Shown here in pieces: positions 1 to 8,432 of a DNA stretch of 56,867 nt. A program made the translations under genes and the position numbers. The number at the start of each line of letters is the position of its first letter. The stretch's first letter is position 1. The notes beneath the pieces are model-generated. The model searched no databases. It worked only from the letters and a program-made list of their open reading frames with translations, and was not told the DNA's origin. The DNA is from Micromonospora marina (GTDB taxonomy: Bacteria; Actinomycetota; Actinomycetes; Mycobacteriales; Micromonosporaceae): NCBI RefSeq assembly GCF_900091565.1, contig NZ_FMCV01000030.1, forward strand, positions 1 through 56,867, given 5' to 3'.

Positions 1-330
1 ATGGACGAGCGTGCCGCGGTGGTGTCGATCGCGACGGCGTTGCAGGAGTCGAAGCTGGAGAACCTCGGTCACCTGGGTGACCGTAACGACCACGACTCGC
101 AGGGCCTGTTCCAGCAGCGCCCCTCCACCGGTTGGGGCACGGTGGAGCAGATCACCGACCCCGAGTACTCCACCCTGGCGTTCCTGAAGGGTCTGAAGCA
201 GGTCGACGGCTGGCAGGACATGCCGCTGACCAAGGCCGCCCAGACCGTCCAGGTGTCCGCCTACCCGGACCACTACGCCCAGTGGGAGCAGCAGGCCGCC
301 GACCTGGTCGCCGAGCACTGGAACAAGTAA
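1..330 (+). CDS. C-terminal part of lysozyme/transglycosylase-like protein (5' truncated)
   Basis: The window opens inside this gene; the first codon is ATG but is probably an internal methionine. The 109 visible residues carry the pattern of a large actinobacterial family with a lysozyme-like fold: an ALQESKL helix whose Glu sits where the catalytic Glu of soluble lytic transglycosylases lies, then GLFQQRPS.GWGT and a C-terminal helical part. Many relatives are secreted or membrane-anchored through an N-terminus that is missing here. Peptidoglycan cleavage is inferred from the fold, not shown. A strong hairpin follows the stop codon directly. Confidence 0.75.
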   Translation: MDERAAVVSIATALQESKLENLGHLGDRNDHDSQGLFQQRPSTGWGTVEQITDPEYSTLAFLKGLKQVDGWQDMPLTKAAQTVQVSAYPDHYAQWEQQAADLVAEHWNK

Positions 331-336
331 GCGAGA

Positions 337-370
337 CAGGCCGGCACCCCGACTACGGGGTGCCGGCCTG
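337..370 (+). terminator. Intrinsic terminator hairpin, perfect 15-bp stem
   Basis: A perfect 15-bp inverted repeat (arms 337-351 and 356-370) with a 4-nt ACTA loop lies 6 nt after the stop of the lysozyme-like gene. There is no U tract, as is common in high-GC actinomycetes. It lies between two convergent genes and could serve both strands. Confidence 0.75.
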
Positions 371-391
371 CACGCGTGCCGGGAGGCAGCG

Positions 392-1228
392 TCAGGTGGC
401 GCTGATCGTGCCGGTCGCCAGCAGGCAGATCACCAGGCTGCCCAGCGCCACCCGGTACAGCACGAAGACGTACAGCGTATGGTGTGCGACGTAGCGCAGC
501 AGCCACGCGATGGCCGCGTACCCGACGGCGAACGCGATGAGCGTCGCGATCACCATCTGCGCGATGCTCGGCGCGGCGGTGCCCGGCGCGGACGGCTCGA
601 AGACGTCCGGGAGGCTGAACAGGCCGGAGATCACCACGGCAGGGATGGCCAGCAGGAACGAGTAACGGGCCGCGGTCTCCCGGGTCAGGTTGAGCAGCAG
701 GCCCGCGGTCAGGGTGCCGCCCGACCGGGACACGCCGGGGACCAGCGCCGCGGCCTGGGCGAAGCCCATCACCACGCCGTCGCGCATCCGGAAGTTCTCC
801 AGCGTACGGGTCTGCCGGCCCCAGTACTCGGCGAAGGCCAGCAGCACCGCGCCGATGATCAGCGTGCAGGAGATCAGCCACAGGTTCCGGCCGGCGGTGC
901 GGATCTGGTCCTTGAAGATGAGCCCGAAAATGCCGATCGGGATCGTGCCGACGATGACGTACCAGCCCATCCGGTAGTCGAGGCTGGAACGCACCGAGCG
1001 GTCGACCAGGCCGACGAACCAGGTGCGGACGATCCGCCCGATGTCCTTGGCGAAGTAGATCAGGACGGCGGCCTCGGTGCCGAGCTGGGTCACCGCGGTG
1101 AACGAGGCGCCCGCGTCCCGGCCGAAGAAGACGGCCGACGTGATCCGCAGGTGCCCCGACGAGGACACCGGAAGGAACTCGGTCAGTCCCTGGACGAGCC
1201 CCAGGACGATGGCCTCGATCCAGGTCAC
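392..1228 (-). CDS. uppP: Undecaprenyl-diphosphatase UppP (BacA)
   Basis: Integral membrane enzyme that removes a phosphate from undecaprenyl diphosphate to recycle the lipid carrier of cell-wall synthesis; it also gives bacitracin resistance. The 278-residue protein has both family signatures: the QGLTEFLPVSSSGH segment near residues 14-27 (catalytic Glu) and VPGVSRSGGT in the middle, with about eight hydrophobic segments. Length is normal for the family. The GTG start lies inside a GTGA overlap with the stop of the upstream F420-oxidoreductase gene, so the two are translationally coupled. Confidence 0.95.
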   Translation of the reverse strand: MTWIEAIVLGLVQGLTEFLPVSSSGHLRITSAVFFGRDAGASFTAVTQLGTEAAVLIYFAKDIGRIVRTWFVGLVDRSVRSSLDYRMGWYVIVGTIPIGIFGLIFKDQIRTAGRNLWLISCTLIIGAVLLAFAEYWGRQTRTLENFRMRDGVVMGFAQAAALVPGVSRSGGTLTAGLLLNLTRETAARYSFLLAIPAVVISGLFSLPDVFEPSAPGTAAPSIAQMVIATLIAFAVGYAAIAWLLRYVAHHTLYVFVLYRVALGSLVICLLATGTISAT

Positions 1229-2277
1229 TCGCCGACTCCGGACAGCTCCAGCGCCTCGGCGACGGTACGCAGGGTCTGCACCCCGCTCTCCCGGTCGGCG
1301 ACGAACAACGACACCGACAGTGTGGTCACGCCCGCGGCGGCGTACTCCCGCATCCGCTCGGCGATGCGCTCCTTCGGGCCGAGCAGCGAGGTGCGGTCGA
1401 TGAACTCCATCGGCACGGCGGCGGCCGCGTCGCGCTGCCGCTTGGCCAGGTAGAGGTCCTGCACCTCGCGGGCCGCGTCGCCGTAGCCCATCCGGGTGGC
1501 GAGCTGGTTGTAGAAGTTCTGTTTGCGACTGCCCATGCCGCCCATGTAGAGCGCGGCGTACCAGCGCACCAGTTCGGCGCAGGTGGCGATGTCGTCGCCG
1601 ACCACCACCGGCACGGACGGCACCACGTCGAAGCCGGCCAGTTCCCTGCCCGCCGCCGCGCGGCCGGACCGCACCGAGGCGAGGTGCTCCTCGGCGAACT
1701 CCGGGGAGTAGAAGACGGCCAGCCAGCCGTCGGCGATCTCGCCGGCCAGCTCCAGGTTCTTCGGGCCGACGGCGGCCAGGTAGATCGGGATGTGCTCGCG
1801 CGGCGGGTGGAAGCCCAGCCGCAGCGCCTTGCCGGGGCCGTCGGGCAGCGGCAGCGTGTAGTGCTCGCCGTCGTACGCGACCTCCTTGCGGGCCACCGCC
1901 AGCTTGACGATGTCGACGTACTCCCGGGTGCGGGCCAGCGGCTTGGCGAACCGCACGCCGTGCCAGCCCTCGGAGACCTGCGGGCCGGACACGCCCAGGC
2001 CGAGCCGGAACCGGCCGCCGGAGAGCGTGTCGATGGTCGCGGCGGTCATCGCGGTCATCGCCGGGGTACGGGCCGGGATCTGCATGACCGCGGAGCCCAC
2101 GTCGATGCGCTCCGTCTGCCCGGCGATCCAGGCCAGCATGCTCGGCGAGTCCGAGCCGTACGCCTCCGCGGCCCACACCACCGAGTAGCCGAGCCGGTCC
2201 GCCTCCTGGGCCAACGCCAGGTGGTCGAACGGCGTGCTCCACGCCGTTTGGTATCCGAGGTTGAGCCCGAGTCGCAC
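1225..2277 (-). CDS. LLM-class F420-dependent oxidoreductase, Rv3520c type
   Basis: A 350-residue luciferase-like monooxygenase-fold flavin/F420 enzyme. The TIM-barrel signatures are visible: LGYQTAW at the N-terminus, EADRLGYSVVW, TLSGGRFRLGLGVSGPQ, and a late GPKNLELAGEIADGWL. The pattern matches the actinobacterial subgroup that includes Rv3520c. Physiological substrate is unknown. The GTG start at 2277 is chosen because GGGAGGA precedes it by 5 nt and the protein begins directly with the first barrel strand. It overlaps uppP by 4 nt (GTGA), which suggests coexpression, although no functional link is known. Confidence 0.88.
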   Translation of the reverse strand: MRLGLNLGYQTAWSTPFDHLALAQEADRLGYSVVWAAEAYGSDSPSMLAWIAGQTERIDVGSAVMQIPARTPAMTAMTAATIDTLSGGRFRLGLGVSGPQVSEGWHGVRFAKPLARTREYVDIVKLAVARKEVAYDGEHYTLPLPDGPGKALRLGFHPPREHIPIYLAAVGPKNLELAGEIADGWLAVFYSPEFAEEHLASVRSGRAAAGRELAGFDVVPSVPVVVGDDIATCAELVRWYAALYMGGMGSRKQNFYNQLATRMGYGDAAREVQDLYLAKRQRDAAAAVPMEFIDRTSLLGPKERIAERMREYAAAGVTTLSVSLFVADRESGVQTLRTVAEALELSGVGE

Positions 2278-2441
2278 TGATCCTCCCACCGTCCGCACCA
2301 CAGGTCGCATCAGGTTACGCAATGAGCGTGGCACCCTCGACGTCCGGCTCGCCCCGAACACGTCACACCGGTTGAGGACGCGCGGGAAGTTGACTGCGGC
2401 GAGGATATCCGTGACGCCGGGTTCGAAATAAGGTTCACCCC

Positions 2442-3410
2442 ATGCAACAGCGACCGCTCGGCCGAAGCGGGCTGGCGGTATCGCGGCTCGCGCTCGGCAC
2501 CATGACCTGGGGACGGGACACCGACGCCGACGACGCGGCAGCCCAGCTGAAGAGTTACCTCGACGCGGGCGGGAACCTGGTCGACACCGCCGACGTGTAC
2601 GCCGACGGCGACGCCGAGTCGGTGATCGGCTCGCTGCTGGGCAGCCTGGTGGACCGCGACGAGCTGCTGATCGCCACCAAGGCGGGCCTGCGGCCGGGCA
2701 GCCGCCGCCGGGACGGCTCGCGCGGGCACCTGCTGCGCACGCTGGACGCCTCGCTACGCCGCCTGGGCACCGACCACGTCGACCTGTGGCAGGTGCACGG
2801 GTACGACCCGCACACCCCGCTGGAGGAGACGCTCTCGGCCCTGGACCACGCGGTGTCCAGCGGGAAGGCCCGCTACGTGGGGGTGTCGAACTTCTCCGGC
2901 TGGCAGACCGCCCGGGCCGCCGCCTGGCAGGCCGCGTGGCCGGGGCGCGCGCCGGTGGTCGCCGCGCAGGTGGAGTACTCGCTGCTGGAGCGCGGCGTGG
3001 AGCGGGAGGTGCTGCCCGCCTGCGCCGGGATGGGGCTGGGCGTGCTGCCCTGGTCGCCACTGGGCCGGGGCGTGCTCACCGGCAAGTACCGCAACGGCCG
3101 CCCGGCCGACTCGCGGGCGGTGTCGCCGCACTTCGAGCGTTTCGTCGCGACGTACCTGGAGCCGCGCTGCTCCAGCATCGTGGAGGCGGTCGCCATCGCG
3201 GCCGGCGGGCTCGGCGTGTCGCCGCTGGAGGTGGCGCTGGCCTGGGTCCGGGACCGGCCCGGCGTGACCGCGCCGATCCTGGGCGCCCGGACCGTCGGGC
3301 AGTTGCTCGGCGCGTTGCAGGTGGAGCGGATGACGCTGCCGGCGGAGATCGTCACGGCGCTGGACGACGTGTCGGCGGCGCCGGTGGGCTACCCGGAGCG
3401 CGACGGCTGA
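2442..3410 (+). CDS. Aldo/keto reductase
   Basis: A 322-residue NADP(H)-dependent aldo/keto reductase. The catalytic tetrad can be read: Asp and Tyr in VDTADVYADG, Lys in IATKAG, and His in LWQVHGYDP. The cofactor-binding C-terminal part (GARTVGQL) is intact. It most resembles the YajO/IolS-like branch with broad substrates. It is transcribed divergently from the F420-oxidoreductase across a 164-bp gap; AAGG precedes the ATG. The true substrate cannot be told from sequence. Confidence 0.9.
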   Translation: MQQRPLGRSGLAVSRLALGTMTWGRDTDADDAAAQLKSYLDAGGNLVDTADVYADGDAESVIGSLLGSLVDRDELLIATKAGLRPGSRRRDGSRGHLLRTLDASLRRLGTDHVDLWQVHGYDPHTPLEETLSALDHAVSSGKARYVGVSNFSGWQTARAAAWQAAWPGRAPVVAAQVEYSLLERGVEREVLPACAGMGLGVLPWSPLGRGVLTGKYRNGRPADSRAVSPHFERFVATYLEPRCSSIVEAVAIAAGGLGVSPLEVALAWVRDRPGVTAPILGARTVGQLLGALQVERMTLPAEIVTALDDVSAAPVGYPERDG

Positions 3411-3480
3411 GCGGCGCGAGGGCGATCCGGGTCACCCGCCGGGGGTGGCGGAGGGCCCGCGACCTGGGCAGCATAGGGGC

Positions 3481-3672
3481 ATGGACTACGAATACGCGCC
3501 GCTGCGGTTGCCCTCGAACGTCGATCGGCTGACCGCCACGGCGCAGCTGGCGATCCAGGCCGAGTTCTCCGGCTGGGAGCTGGCCCGGGTGCGGCTCTAC
3601 CGGGACGGCACGCGGCAGGTGGTGCTGCGGCGCCGCCTGGCCAACCAGTCGCAGCCGGGCCTGTCGTACTGA
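3481..3672 (+). CDS. Small conserved protein, DUF5703-like
   Basis: A 63-residue protein with the pattern YEYAPLRLP..., then AEFSGWELARVRLY.DGTR.V.LRRR, which I recognise as the small actinobacterial family DUF5703 (moderately sure of the number). The ATG at 3481 follows AGGGGC and gives the usual family N-terminus; an upstream in-frame start at 3445 would add an unconserved tail. Function unknown. It shares a hairpin with the convergent gene downstream. Confidence 0.75.
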   Translation: MDYEYAPLRLPSNVDRLTATAQLAIQAEFSGWELARVRLYRDGTRQVVLRRRLANQSQPGLSY

Positions 3673-3683
3673 CACCGGGCCCG

Positions 3684-3721
3684 GTCCCCGGGGCCGCGCG
3701 ACGCGGCGCCGCCCCGGGGAC
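3684..3721. terminator. Bidirectional terminator hairpin between convergent genes
   Basis: An 11-bp perfect GC-rich inverted repeat (arms 3684-3694 and 3711-3721) lies 12 nt past the end of the small DUF gene and 10 nt past the end of the opposing gene. Its 16-nt loop is itself GC-rich and can pair in part. Confidence 0.6.
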
Positions 3722-3730
3722 GCGTACGGC

Positions 3731-4384
3731 CTAGTGCGCGTGGTCGTGCTCCTCGTCGAGCTCCATGAACGGGTGCTCGTCGAGCCGGCCGACCAGCCGG
3801 TCGTCGGCGGCCGGCTGGAACGGGCCGACCGGGTCGTCGTCGTCGAACGACTCCAGGTCGACGGGGGTGCCGACCTCGCTGACCATCACCACACCGTCCA
3901 GCGGCTCCAGCTCCGGCACGTCGAGCGCGGACAGCGAGCCGTCGCCGCTCTGCAGCAGCTCCAGCACCGCCTCGCCGACTCCCTCCACCGGCGCCGGCTC
4001 GTCCTCCTCCGGGGTGCCCTCCCGGCGGGCCGCCTCGGCCGCGCGCAGCAGCGCGGCGACGCTCGGCACCCGGTAGTCACGTCGCTGCCGCACCGAGATG
4101 ACCCGCGGGTGCGGGTCGGTGGGCTCGCCACCCTCGACGGCGCCGAAGCGCTCGTCGGCCTCGTCCGGGTCGATCGAGTCCACGTCCCAGGGCGTCACCT
4201 CGCCGAACGCGTCGAGCAGCTGCTCGTCGTAGGCGAACGAGGCGTTGTTCAACGCGACGTACGCCTGCCAGACGGCGTCGTCGTCGATCCGGCCCTGGGC
4301 GGCCCGGACGGCGGCCAGGTGGGCGCGGGCCGCGTCGATCACCCGCTCGAGGGCGGCGTCCAGCTCACCGTGCTGGTCGGTCAT
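3731..4384 (-). CDS. Conserved acidic protein of unknown function
   Basis: A 217-residue protein I do not recognise by name, though the type is common in Micromonosporaceae. The N-terminal 70 residues are helical and may form a small domain (AYVALNNASFAYDEQLLDAFGEVTPWDVD). The middle holds VISVRQRRDYRVPS, and the C-terminal half is acidic and low in complexity, ending in a His/Asp/Glu-rich tail that could bind metal. There is no signal peptide or membrane segment. A stand-alone gene with its own terminator. Confidence 0.75.
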   Translation of the reverse strand: MTDQHGELDAALERVIDAARAHLAAVRAAQGRIDDDAVWQAYVALNNASFAYDEQLLDAFGEVTPWDVDSIDPDEADERFGAVEGGEPTDPHPRVISVRQRRDYRVPSVAALLRAAEAARREGTPEEDEPAPVEGVGEAVLELLQSGDGSLSALDVPELEPLDGVVMVSEVGTPVDLESFDDDDPVGPFQPAADDRLVGRLDEHPFMELDEEHDHAH

Positions 4385-4445
4385 GTGTGGCAGTCCCTTC
4401 GCGATGGGGGGAGGTTCCGCGCCGGCGGCGCCGCGGCGGGCGCGG

Positions 4446-5774
4446 TCAGCAGGTACGGAGGAAGCGGTCCAGAACCCGCACGCCGAACTGTAGTCCGTCC
4501 AGCGGAACCCGCTCGTCGATGCCGTGGAACAGGCCGGAGAAATTGAGGTCGGCGGGCAGCCGCAGCGGCGCGAACCCGAAGCAGCGGATGCCGAGCTGGG
4601 AGAACGCCTTGGCGTCGGTGCCGCCGGAGAGCATGTACGGCACCGGGTGCGCGCCCGGGTCCTCGGCGCGCAGTGCCTCGGACATCCGCGCCACCAGGTC
4701 GCCGTCGAACGTGGTCTCCAGGGCCGGCTGGCGCTGGACGTACTCGATGGCGATGTCCGGCCCGACCAGCTCGCGTAGCTGCCGTTCCAGCTCCTCGCTC
4801 TGGCCCGGCAGGCTGCGGCAGTCGATGGTGGCGGTGGCCCGGCCGGGGATGACGTTGTCCTTGTAGCCGGCGGCGAGCCGGGTCGGGTTGGCGGTGTTGC
4901 GGATCGTCGCGCCGATGATGTTGGCGATCGGGCCGAGCTTGGCGATCGCGGTCTCCGGGTCGTCCGGGTCGATCTCGATGCCGAGCACGTCGGCGACCTC
5001 GGCCAGGAACGCCCGTACGGTGTCGGTCATCACCACCGGGAAGCGGTGCCGGCCGATCCGGGCGACCGCCTCGGCGAGCGCGGTGACGGCGTTGTCGTCG
5101 TGCACCATCGAGCCGTGGCCGGGCCGGCCCCTGGCGTGCAGGCGCAGCCAGTCGATGCCCTTCTCGGCGGTCTCGATCAGGTAGAGGCGGCGCTGCTCGT
5201 CGACCGAGTAGGAGAAGCCGCCGACCTCGCCGATCGCCTCGGTGCAGCCGTCGAACAGGTCGCGGTGGCGCCGGGTGAGGAAGTGCGCGCCGTAGTCGCT
5301 GCCGGCCTCCTCGTCGGCGGTGAACGCGAGCACGACGTCGCGCCGGGGACGGACGCCGGTGCGCTGCCAGTCACGGACCACCGCCAGCACCATCGCGTCG
5401 AAGTCCTTCATGTCGATCGCGCCGCGGCCCCACAGGTAGCCGTCGCGGATCTCGCCGGAGAACGGGTGCACCGACCACTCGTCCGGGTCGGCGGGCACCA
5501 CGTCGAGGTGCCCGTGCACGAGCAGCGCGTCGCGGCCCGGCTCGGTGCCGGGGATGCGGGCGACCAGGTTGGCCCGGCCGGGCGCGGACTCGTGGATCTC
5601 GGCGTCGACGCCGACCTCGGCGAGTTTCTCCGCCACGTACTCGGCGGCCCGCCGTTCCCCCACGCTCGTGTCGTTGTCGCCGGTGTTCGTGGTGTCGATG
5701 CGCAGCAGGTCGCGGCAGAGGTCGACGACCTCGTCGGTGGCGTCGGGTCGGGCGGGGGCGGCGTCGCTCGTCAT
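4446..5774 (-). CDS. M20-family zinc peptidase / deacylase
   Basis: A 442-residue M20/M25/M40 metallohydrolase. Metal ligands and catalytic residues are in place: HGHLDVVPAD (first His, catalytic Asp), GRGAIDMKDFDA (bridging Asp), TADEEAGSDYG (catalytic Glu pair), and SGGTDAKAFSQLGI near the C-terminus for the last ligand region. A lid/dimerisation domain lies at about residues 190-340. It is probably a cytoplasmic di- or aminoacyl-peptide hydrolase; substrate unknown. AAGGAAG precedes the ATG. Length is typical. Confidence 0.9.
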   Translation of the reverse strand: MTSDAAPARPDATDEVVDLCRDLLRIDTTNTGDNDTSVGERRAAEYVAEKLAEVGVDAEIHESAPGRANLVARIPGTEPGRDALLVHGHLDVVPADPDEWSVHPFSGEIRDGYLWGRGAIDMKDFDAMVLAVVRDWQRTGVRPRRDVVLAFTADEEAGSDYGAHFLTRRHRDLFDGCTEAIGEVGGFSYSVDEQRRLYLIETAEKGIDWLRLHARGRPGHGSMVHDDNAVTALAEAVARIGRHRFPVVMTDTVRAFLAEVADVLGIEIDPDDPETAIAKLGPIANIIGATIRNTANPTRLAAGYKDNVIPGRATATIDCRSLPGQSEELERQLRELVGPDIAIEYVQRQPALETTFDGDLVARMSEALRAEDPGAHPVPYMLSGGTDAKAFSQLGIRCFGFAPLRLPADLNFSGLFHGIDERVPLDGLQFGVRVLDRFLRTC

Positions 5775-5829
5775 CGCTTCCTTATACCAGCAGGTGAGGT
5801 GGCCGGGGAGCGGTGGTGCTCCGGCGGCG

Positions 5830-5855
5830 GTTTCGCGGGTCGTCCGGCCGGGTAC
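5830..5855 (+). promoter_or_regulatory. SigB/SigF-type promoter upstream of hemerythrin gene
   Basis: GTTT (5830-5833), 16-nt spacer, GGGTAC (5850-5855). This matches the actinobacterial stress-sigma consensus (GTTT/GNNT, N14-16, GGGTAY). Predicted start of transcription is about 40 nt before the ATG at 5903. Confidence 0.65.
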
Positions 5856-5902
5856 CGCCGGACCGCCCGGACATCGACTCCGGCCGTCACGAGGAGGGCA
5901 CC

Positions 5903-6520
5903 ATGACCGTCCCCCTGCCGCCGCTGCCGCCCGCCGCCGACGACGCGTACCGGCCGGGTGGGCGCAGCGTCGCCGACCTCGTGGACACCGAGCACCGGGC
6001 GCTGCTGGGGCTGGCCGACCGGGTCACCGACCCGGCGCTGGACGCGGCCGGTCGGGGCGAGGTGCTCGACGTGCTGACCGCCGCGGTGTCCCGGCACCTG
6101 TCCGCCGAGGAGCAGTACCTGTTCCCGGCGGCCCGCGCCGCGATGCCGGACGCCGCCGAACTGGTGCAGCGGGAGATCGAGGCGGACGCCGGGCTGCTGA
6201 CCGCGCTCAAGGAGCTGTCCGGCGCGGACGACCCGGCGGTCGCGGACGTGGCCGAGCGGGTGCGGTGCCACGTCAGCCGTGTCGCGGCGCTGGTCACGCC
6301 GCTGCGGGAGGTGGCCAGCGACGCCGAGCTGATCCGGCTGGGCAACCGGTGGGAGATCGCGGAGGAGGCGGCGCCGACCCGCCCGCACCCCGGCACGCCG
6401 GCCACCCCGCCCTGGAACAAGATCGTCGAACCGGCCGTCGGGGTGCTCGACAAGGTGCGCGACGCGGTCACCGGGCGGCGTACCCGGCTGAGCGACCTGG
6501 AGCATCGCCGCGAGGGGTGA
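5903..6520 (+). CDS. Hemerythrin HHE domain protein
   Basis: A 205-residue protein with a hemerythrin-like four-helix bundle at about residues 20-150. Candidate diiron ligands are an early His in DTEHRALL, the His and Glu of HLSAEEQYLFP (HxxxE motif), and a late His in RCHVSRV. Such proteins sense or bind oxygen, NO or redox signals; the role here is unknown. The ATG at 5903 is chosen because GAGGAGGG precedes it. The C-terminal 60 residues are Pro-rich and basic and lie outside the domain. A stress-type promoter lies upstream. Confidence 0.85.
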   Translation: MTVPLPPLPPAADDAYRPGGRSVADLVDTEHRALLGLADRVTDPALDAAGRGEVLDVLTAAVSRHLSAEEQYLFPAARAAMPDAAELVQREIEADAGLLTALKELSGADDPAVADVAERVRCHVSRVAALVTPLREVASDAELIRLGNRWEIAEEAAPTRPHPGTPATPPWNKIVEPAVGVLDKVRDAVTGRRTRLSDLEHRREG

Positions 6521-6567
6521 GCAGATCGACCCTTCCGCGTATCGATTCGTGGTCCTACCGTCACGGT

Positions 6568-7554
6568 ATGGATCTGGAGCTGCGACACCTGCGTGTGGTC
6601 TGCGCGATCGCGGAGACGGGGAGCGTCACCAAGGCCGCCTCGGCGCTCGGCCTGGCCCAGCCGGCGCTGACCGCCCAGCTCCAGCGGATCGAACGGGCGC
6701 TGGGCGGGCCGTTGTTCGAACGGGACCGCCGCGGCGCCCGCCCCACCGCGCTGGGCGAGCTGGTGCTGGACCGGGCCCGGGTGCTGCTGCCGGCGATGAA
6801 GGGCCTGCGGGACGAGGCGGCCCGGATGGCCGGTGCGGGCGATCCGCTGCGCCGGTACCGCTTCGGCGGGGTGAACAGCCCGATCCTGGGCCGGCTGGTG
6901 CACCGGCTGGCCGCCGAGCGGCCGGACGCGCAGATCACCACGTACGGCTCGTGGTCGGTGGACGAGCTGGCGCAGATGGTGGCCGGTGGCCGCCTCGACT
7001 TCGCGCTGACCGGCGTGTGCGGCGACTCGACGCCGTCGGCGGGGTTCGGGCTGAGCTGGCGGGAGGTGGCGGTCGAGCCGATCTGCGTGCTGCTGCCGCA
7101 GACCCACCCGCTGGCCGGCCGCGCCGAGGTCGACCTGGTCGGCCTGCGGCGCGAGCGGTGGGTGGCCGCGCCGGGCGACGGCTGCTTCGGCGACTGCTTC
7201 GCCGCCGCCTGCGCCCGCTCGGGCTTCACCCCGAAGAAGGTGTACGAGGCGGACGTGCGGGCCGCGCTGGACCTGGTGGACGCGGGCGAGGCGGTGGCGT
7301 TGTGCCAGGCCACGTTCCGTCCGGTGGCCGGACTGGTCACCCGCCGGCTGGCCGGTACGCCGCTGCGCTGGCGGCTGCTGCTGGGCTGGCATCCGGACGT
7401 GCCGGCCGCGGCGGTGGCCGAGCCGGTGCTGTCGGCGGCGGTCGCGGCGTACACGGACGCGCTGGCGAACCATCCGGAATACCTGGGCTGGCTGCTGGCG
7501 CACCCGGAGTTCGGCGTGCAGCCCAACGGCTCGGGCGGGGTGCGAATCGCCTGA
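6568..7554 (+). CDS. LysR-family transcriptional regulator
   Basis: A 328-residue LysR regulator: winged helix-turn-helix at residues 1-60 (LRHLRVVCAIAETGSVTKAA, then LAQPALTAQLQRIE) and a periplasmic-binding-protein-like effector domain from about 90 to the end. Length is standard. It is not divergent from an obvious target as classical LysR genes are; it follows the hemerythrin gene by 47 nt in the same direction and precedes a small gene by 20 nt, so it may be cotranscribed with both. Confidence 0.9.
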   Translation: MDLELRHLRVVCAIAETGSVTKAASALGLAQPALTAQLQRIERALGGPLFERDRRGARPTALGELVLDRARVLLPAMKGLRDEAARMAGAGDPLRRYRFGGVNSPILGRLVHRLAAERPDAQITTYGSWSVDELAQMVAGGRLDFALTGVCGDSTPSAGFGLSWREVAVEPICVLLPQTHPLAGRAEVDLVGLRRERWVAAPGDGCFGDCFAAACARSGFTPKKVYEADVRAALDLVDAGEAVALCQATFRPVAGLVTRRLAGTPLRWRLLLGWHPDVPAAAVAEPVLSAAVAAYTDALANHPEYLGWLLAHPEFGVQPNGSGGVRIA

Positions 7555-7574
7555 ACCCGGGTATCACCGGCGAC

Positions 7575-7811
7575 ATGACTGATCTGTATCCGGCCGCCGA
7601 CCAGCGGGAGCTGCTGCGCCAGGCGGCCACCACGCACACCACCGCCGCAGCCGAGGTGGAGGCGTTCCTGCGCCGGTTGCCGGAGACGCCGGGTCCGGCC
7701 GACGTGACCGAGTACGCCAACCTGCTCAGCCGCGAGGAACGCGCCCGGGCCGACCGGCAGGCCGCGGCGGACGCGGCCGGGCTGCGGCTGCCCAGCCTGG
7801 AGTCGGAGTAG
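7575..7811 (+). CDS. Small hypothetical protein, 78 residues
   Basis: A small helical, acidic protein with no named family that I can recall. It begins 20 nt after the LysR stop and is closed by a very strong terminator, so it ends that transcription unit. A GGGTAT hexamer (7559-7564) lies just before the ATG; its -35 partner is poor. Codon use is coding-like, with G/C at nearly all third positions. Confidence 0.6.
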   Translation: MTDLYPAADQRELLRQAATTHTTAAAEVEAFLRRLPETPGPADVTEYANLLSREERARADRQAAADAAGLRLPSLESE

Positions 7812-7813
7812 CG

Positions 7814-7850
7814 GGCGGCGCCCGGGCGGGTGGTCCGCCCGGGCGCCGCC
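7814..7850. terminator. Strong bidirectional terminator hairpin
   Basis: A perfect 16-bp inverted repeat (arms 7814-7829 and 7835-7850) with a 5-nt loop, only 3 nt past one stop codon and 9 nt from the stop of the convergent DUF3140 gene. Confidence 0.8.
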
Positions 7851-7858
7851 GCAGGAAC

Positions 7859-8209
7859 TCAGCGTTCGACGAGCACGTCGTGCCCGAGGTCGAGCAGGGC
7901 GTGGCGCCACTCGTCGTCGGCGTTGCCCCGGCGTGGCCGCTGCGCGGTCAGCTCCCGGATCCGGCTGATCGCCTCCCGCATCACCTCGATGTCCTCCGGC
8001 GTGAGGTCCACCTTGCGCTTGCGCAGCACGGCGAGGATCTGCCGGCCGGGCTCGGGCAGGTCGAGGTCCGGGCCGGGCCCGAACGCCTCCTCCCCCGAGC
8101 CGCGGGTCAGCAGCCACTGCCGCAGCGTCTCGGAGGGCACGTTCACCTCGGCGTGGAAGTCGTCCCAGATCACCTCGACCTCGGGGTCGAGTCGCGCCTC
8201 GCGTACCAT
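7859..8209 (-). CDS. DUF3140 family protein
   Basis: A 116-residue protein matching DUF3140: an N-terminal VEVIWDDFHAEVNVPSETLRQWLL segment, then a helical region that includes RKRKVDLTPEDIEVMREAI and a short basic linker. Function is unknown; such proteins often sit among actinomycete stress genes. The ATG at 8209 overlaps the stop of the upstream small gene (TGATG) and is preceded by GGAGG that lies inside that gene, so the two are translationally coupled. Confidence 0.8.
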   Translation of the reverse strand: MVREARLDPEVEVIWDDFHAEVNVPSETLRQWLLTRGSGEEAFGPGPDLDLPEPGRQILAVLRKRKVDLTPEDIEVMREAISRIRELTAQRPRRGNADDEWRHALLDLGHDVLVER

Positions 8210-8376
8210 CACGCCTCCTCTCCCGGCGGCGGCCCGGGTGCCGGCTCGCCCTCGTTCGGTGTGTGCTGCTGCAGGCCCTCCGGCGGCACCCGGACCCGGG
8301 ACGGGTTCGCCGTCGGGGCCGCCTCGATCGGTCCGACGGCCCCCGTGTCGTCGCCGGATTCCTCGGGTTCGGTCAT
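8209..8376 (-). CDS. Small Pro/Glu-rich hypothetical protein, 55 residues
   Basis: This short reading frame has GGAGGGC seven bases before its ATG and ends in a 1-nt overlap (TGATG) with the DUF3140 start. The protein is disordered in character, rich in Pro, Glu and Gly, with no recognisable domain. The overlap supports real translation, perhaps mainly to couple DUF3140 expression. A longer version from 8436 is possible but has no ribosome binding site. Confidence 0.55.
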   Translation of the reverse strand: MTEPEESGDDTGAVGPIEAAPTANPSRVRVPPEGLQQHTPNEGEPAPGPPPGEEA

Positions 8377-8406
8377 GTCCGCCCTCCGGTCCTTCGCTGA
8401 CGGATT

Positions 8407-8430
8407 GGTCCGTCCCGGCCGGGACGGACC
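8407..8430 (-). terminator. Terminator hairpin after the ClpC-like gene
   Basis: A perfect 24-nt palindrome (effective stem 10 bp, loop GGCC) begins 3 nt past the ClpC-like stop codon on the minus strand. It separates that gene from the 55-residue gene. Confidence 0.6.
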
Positions 8431-8432
8431 GG

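Noticed and set aside
2388..2420. TTGACT as a -35 box for the aldo/keto reductase promoter
   Set aside because: No -10 box lies at 16-18 nt; the nearby TATCCG is only 10 nt away.
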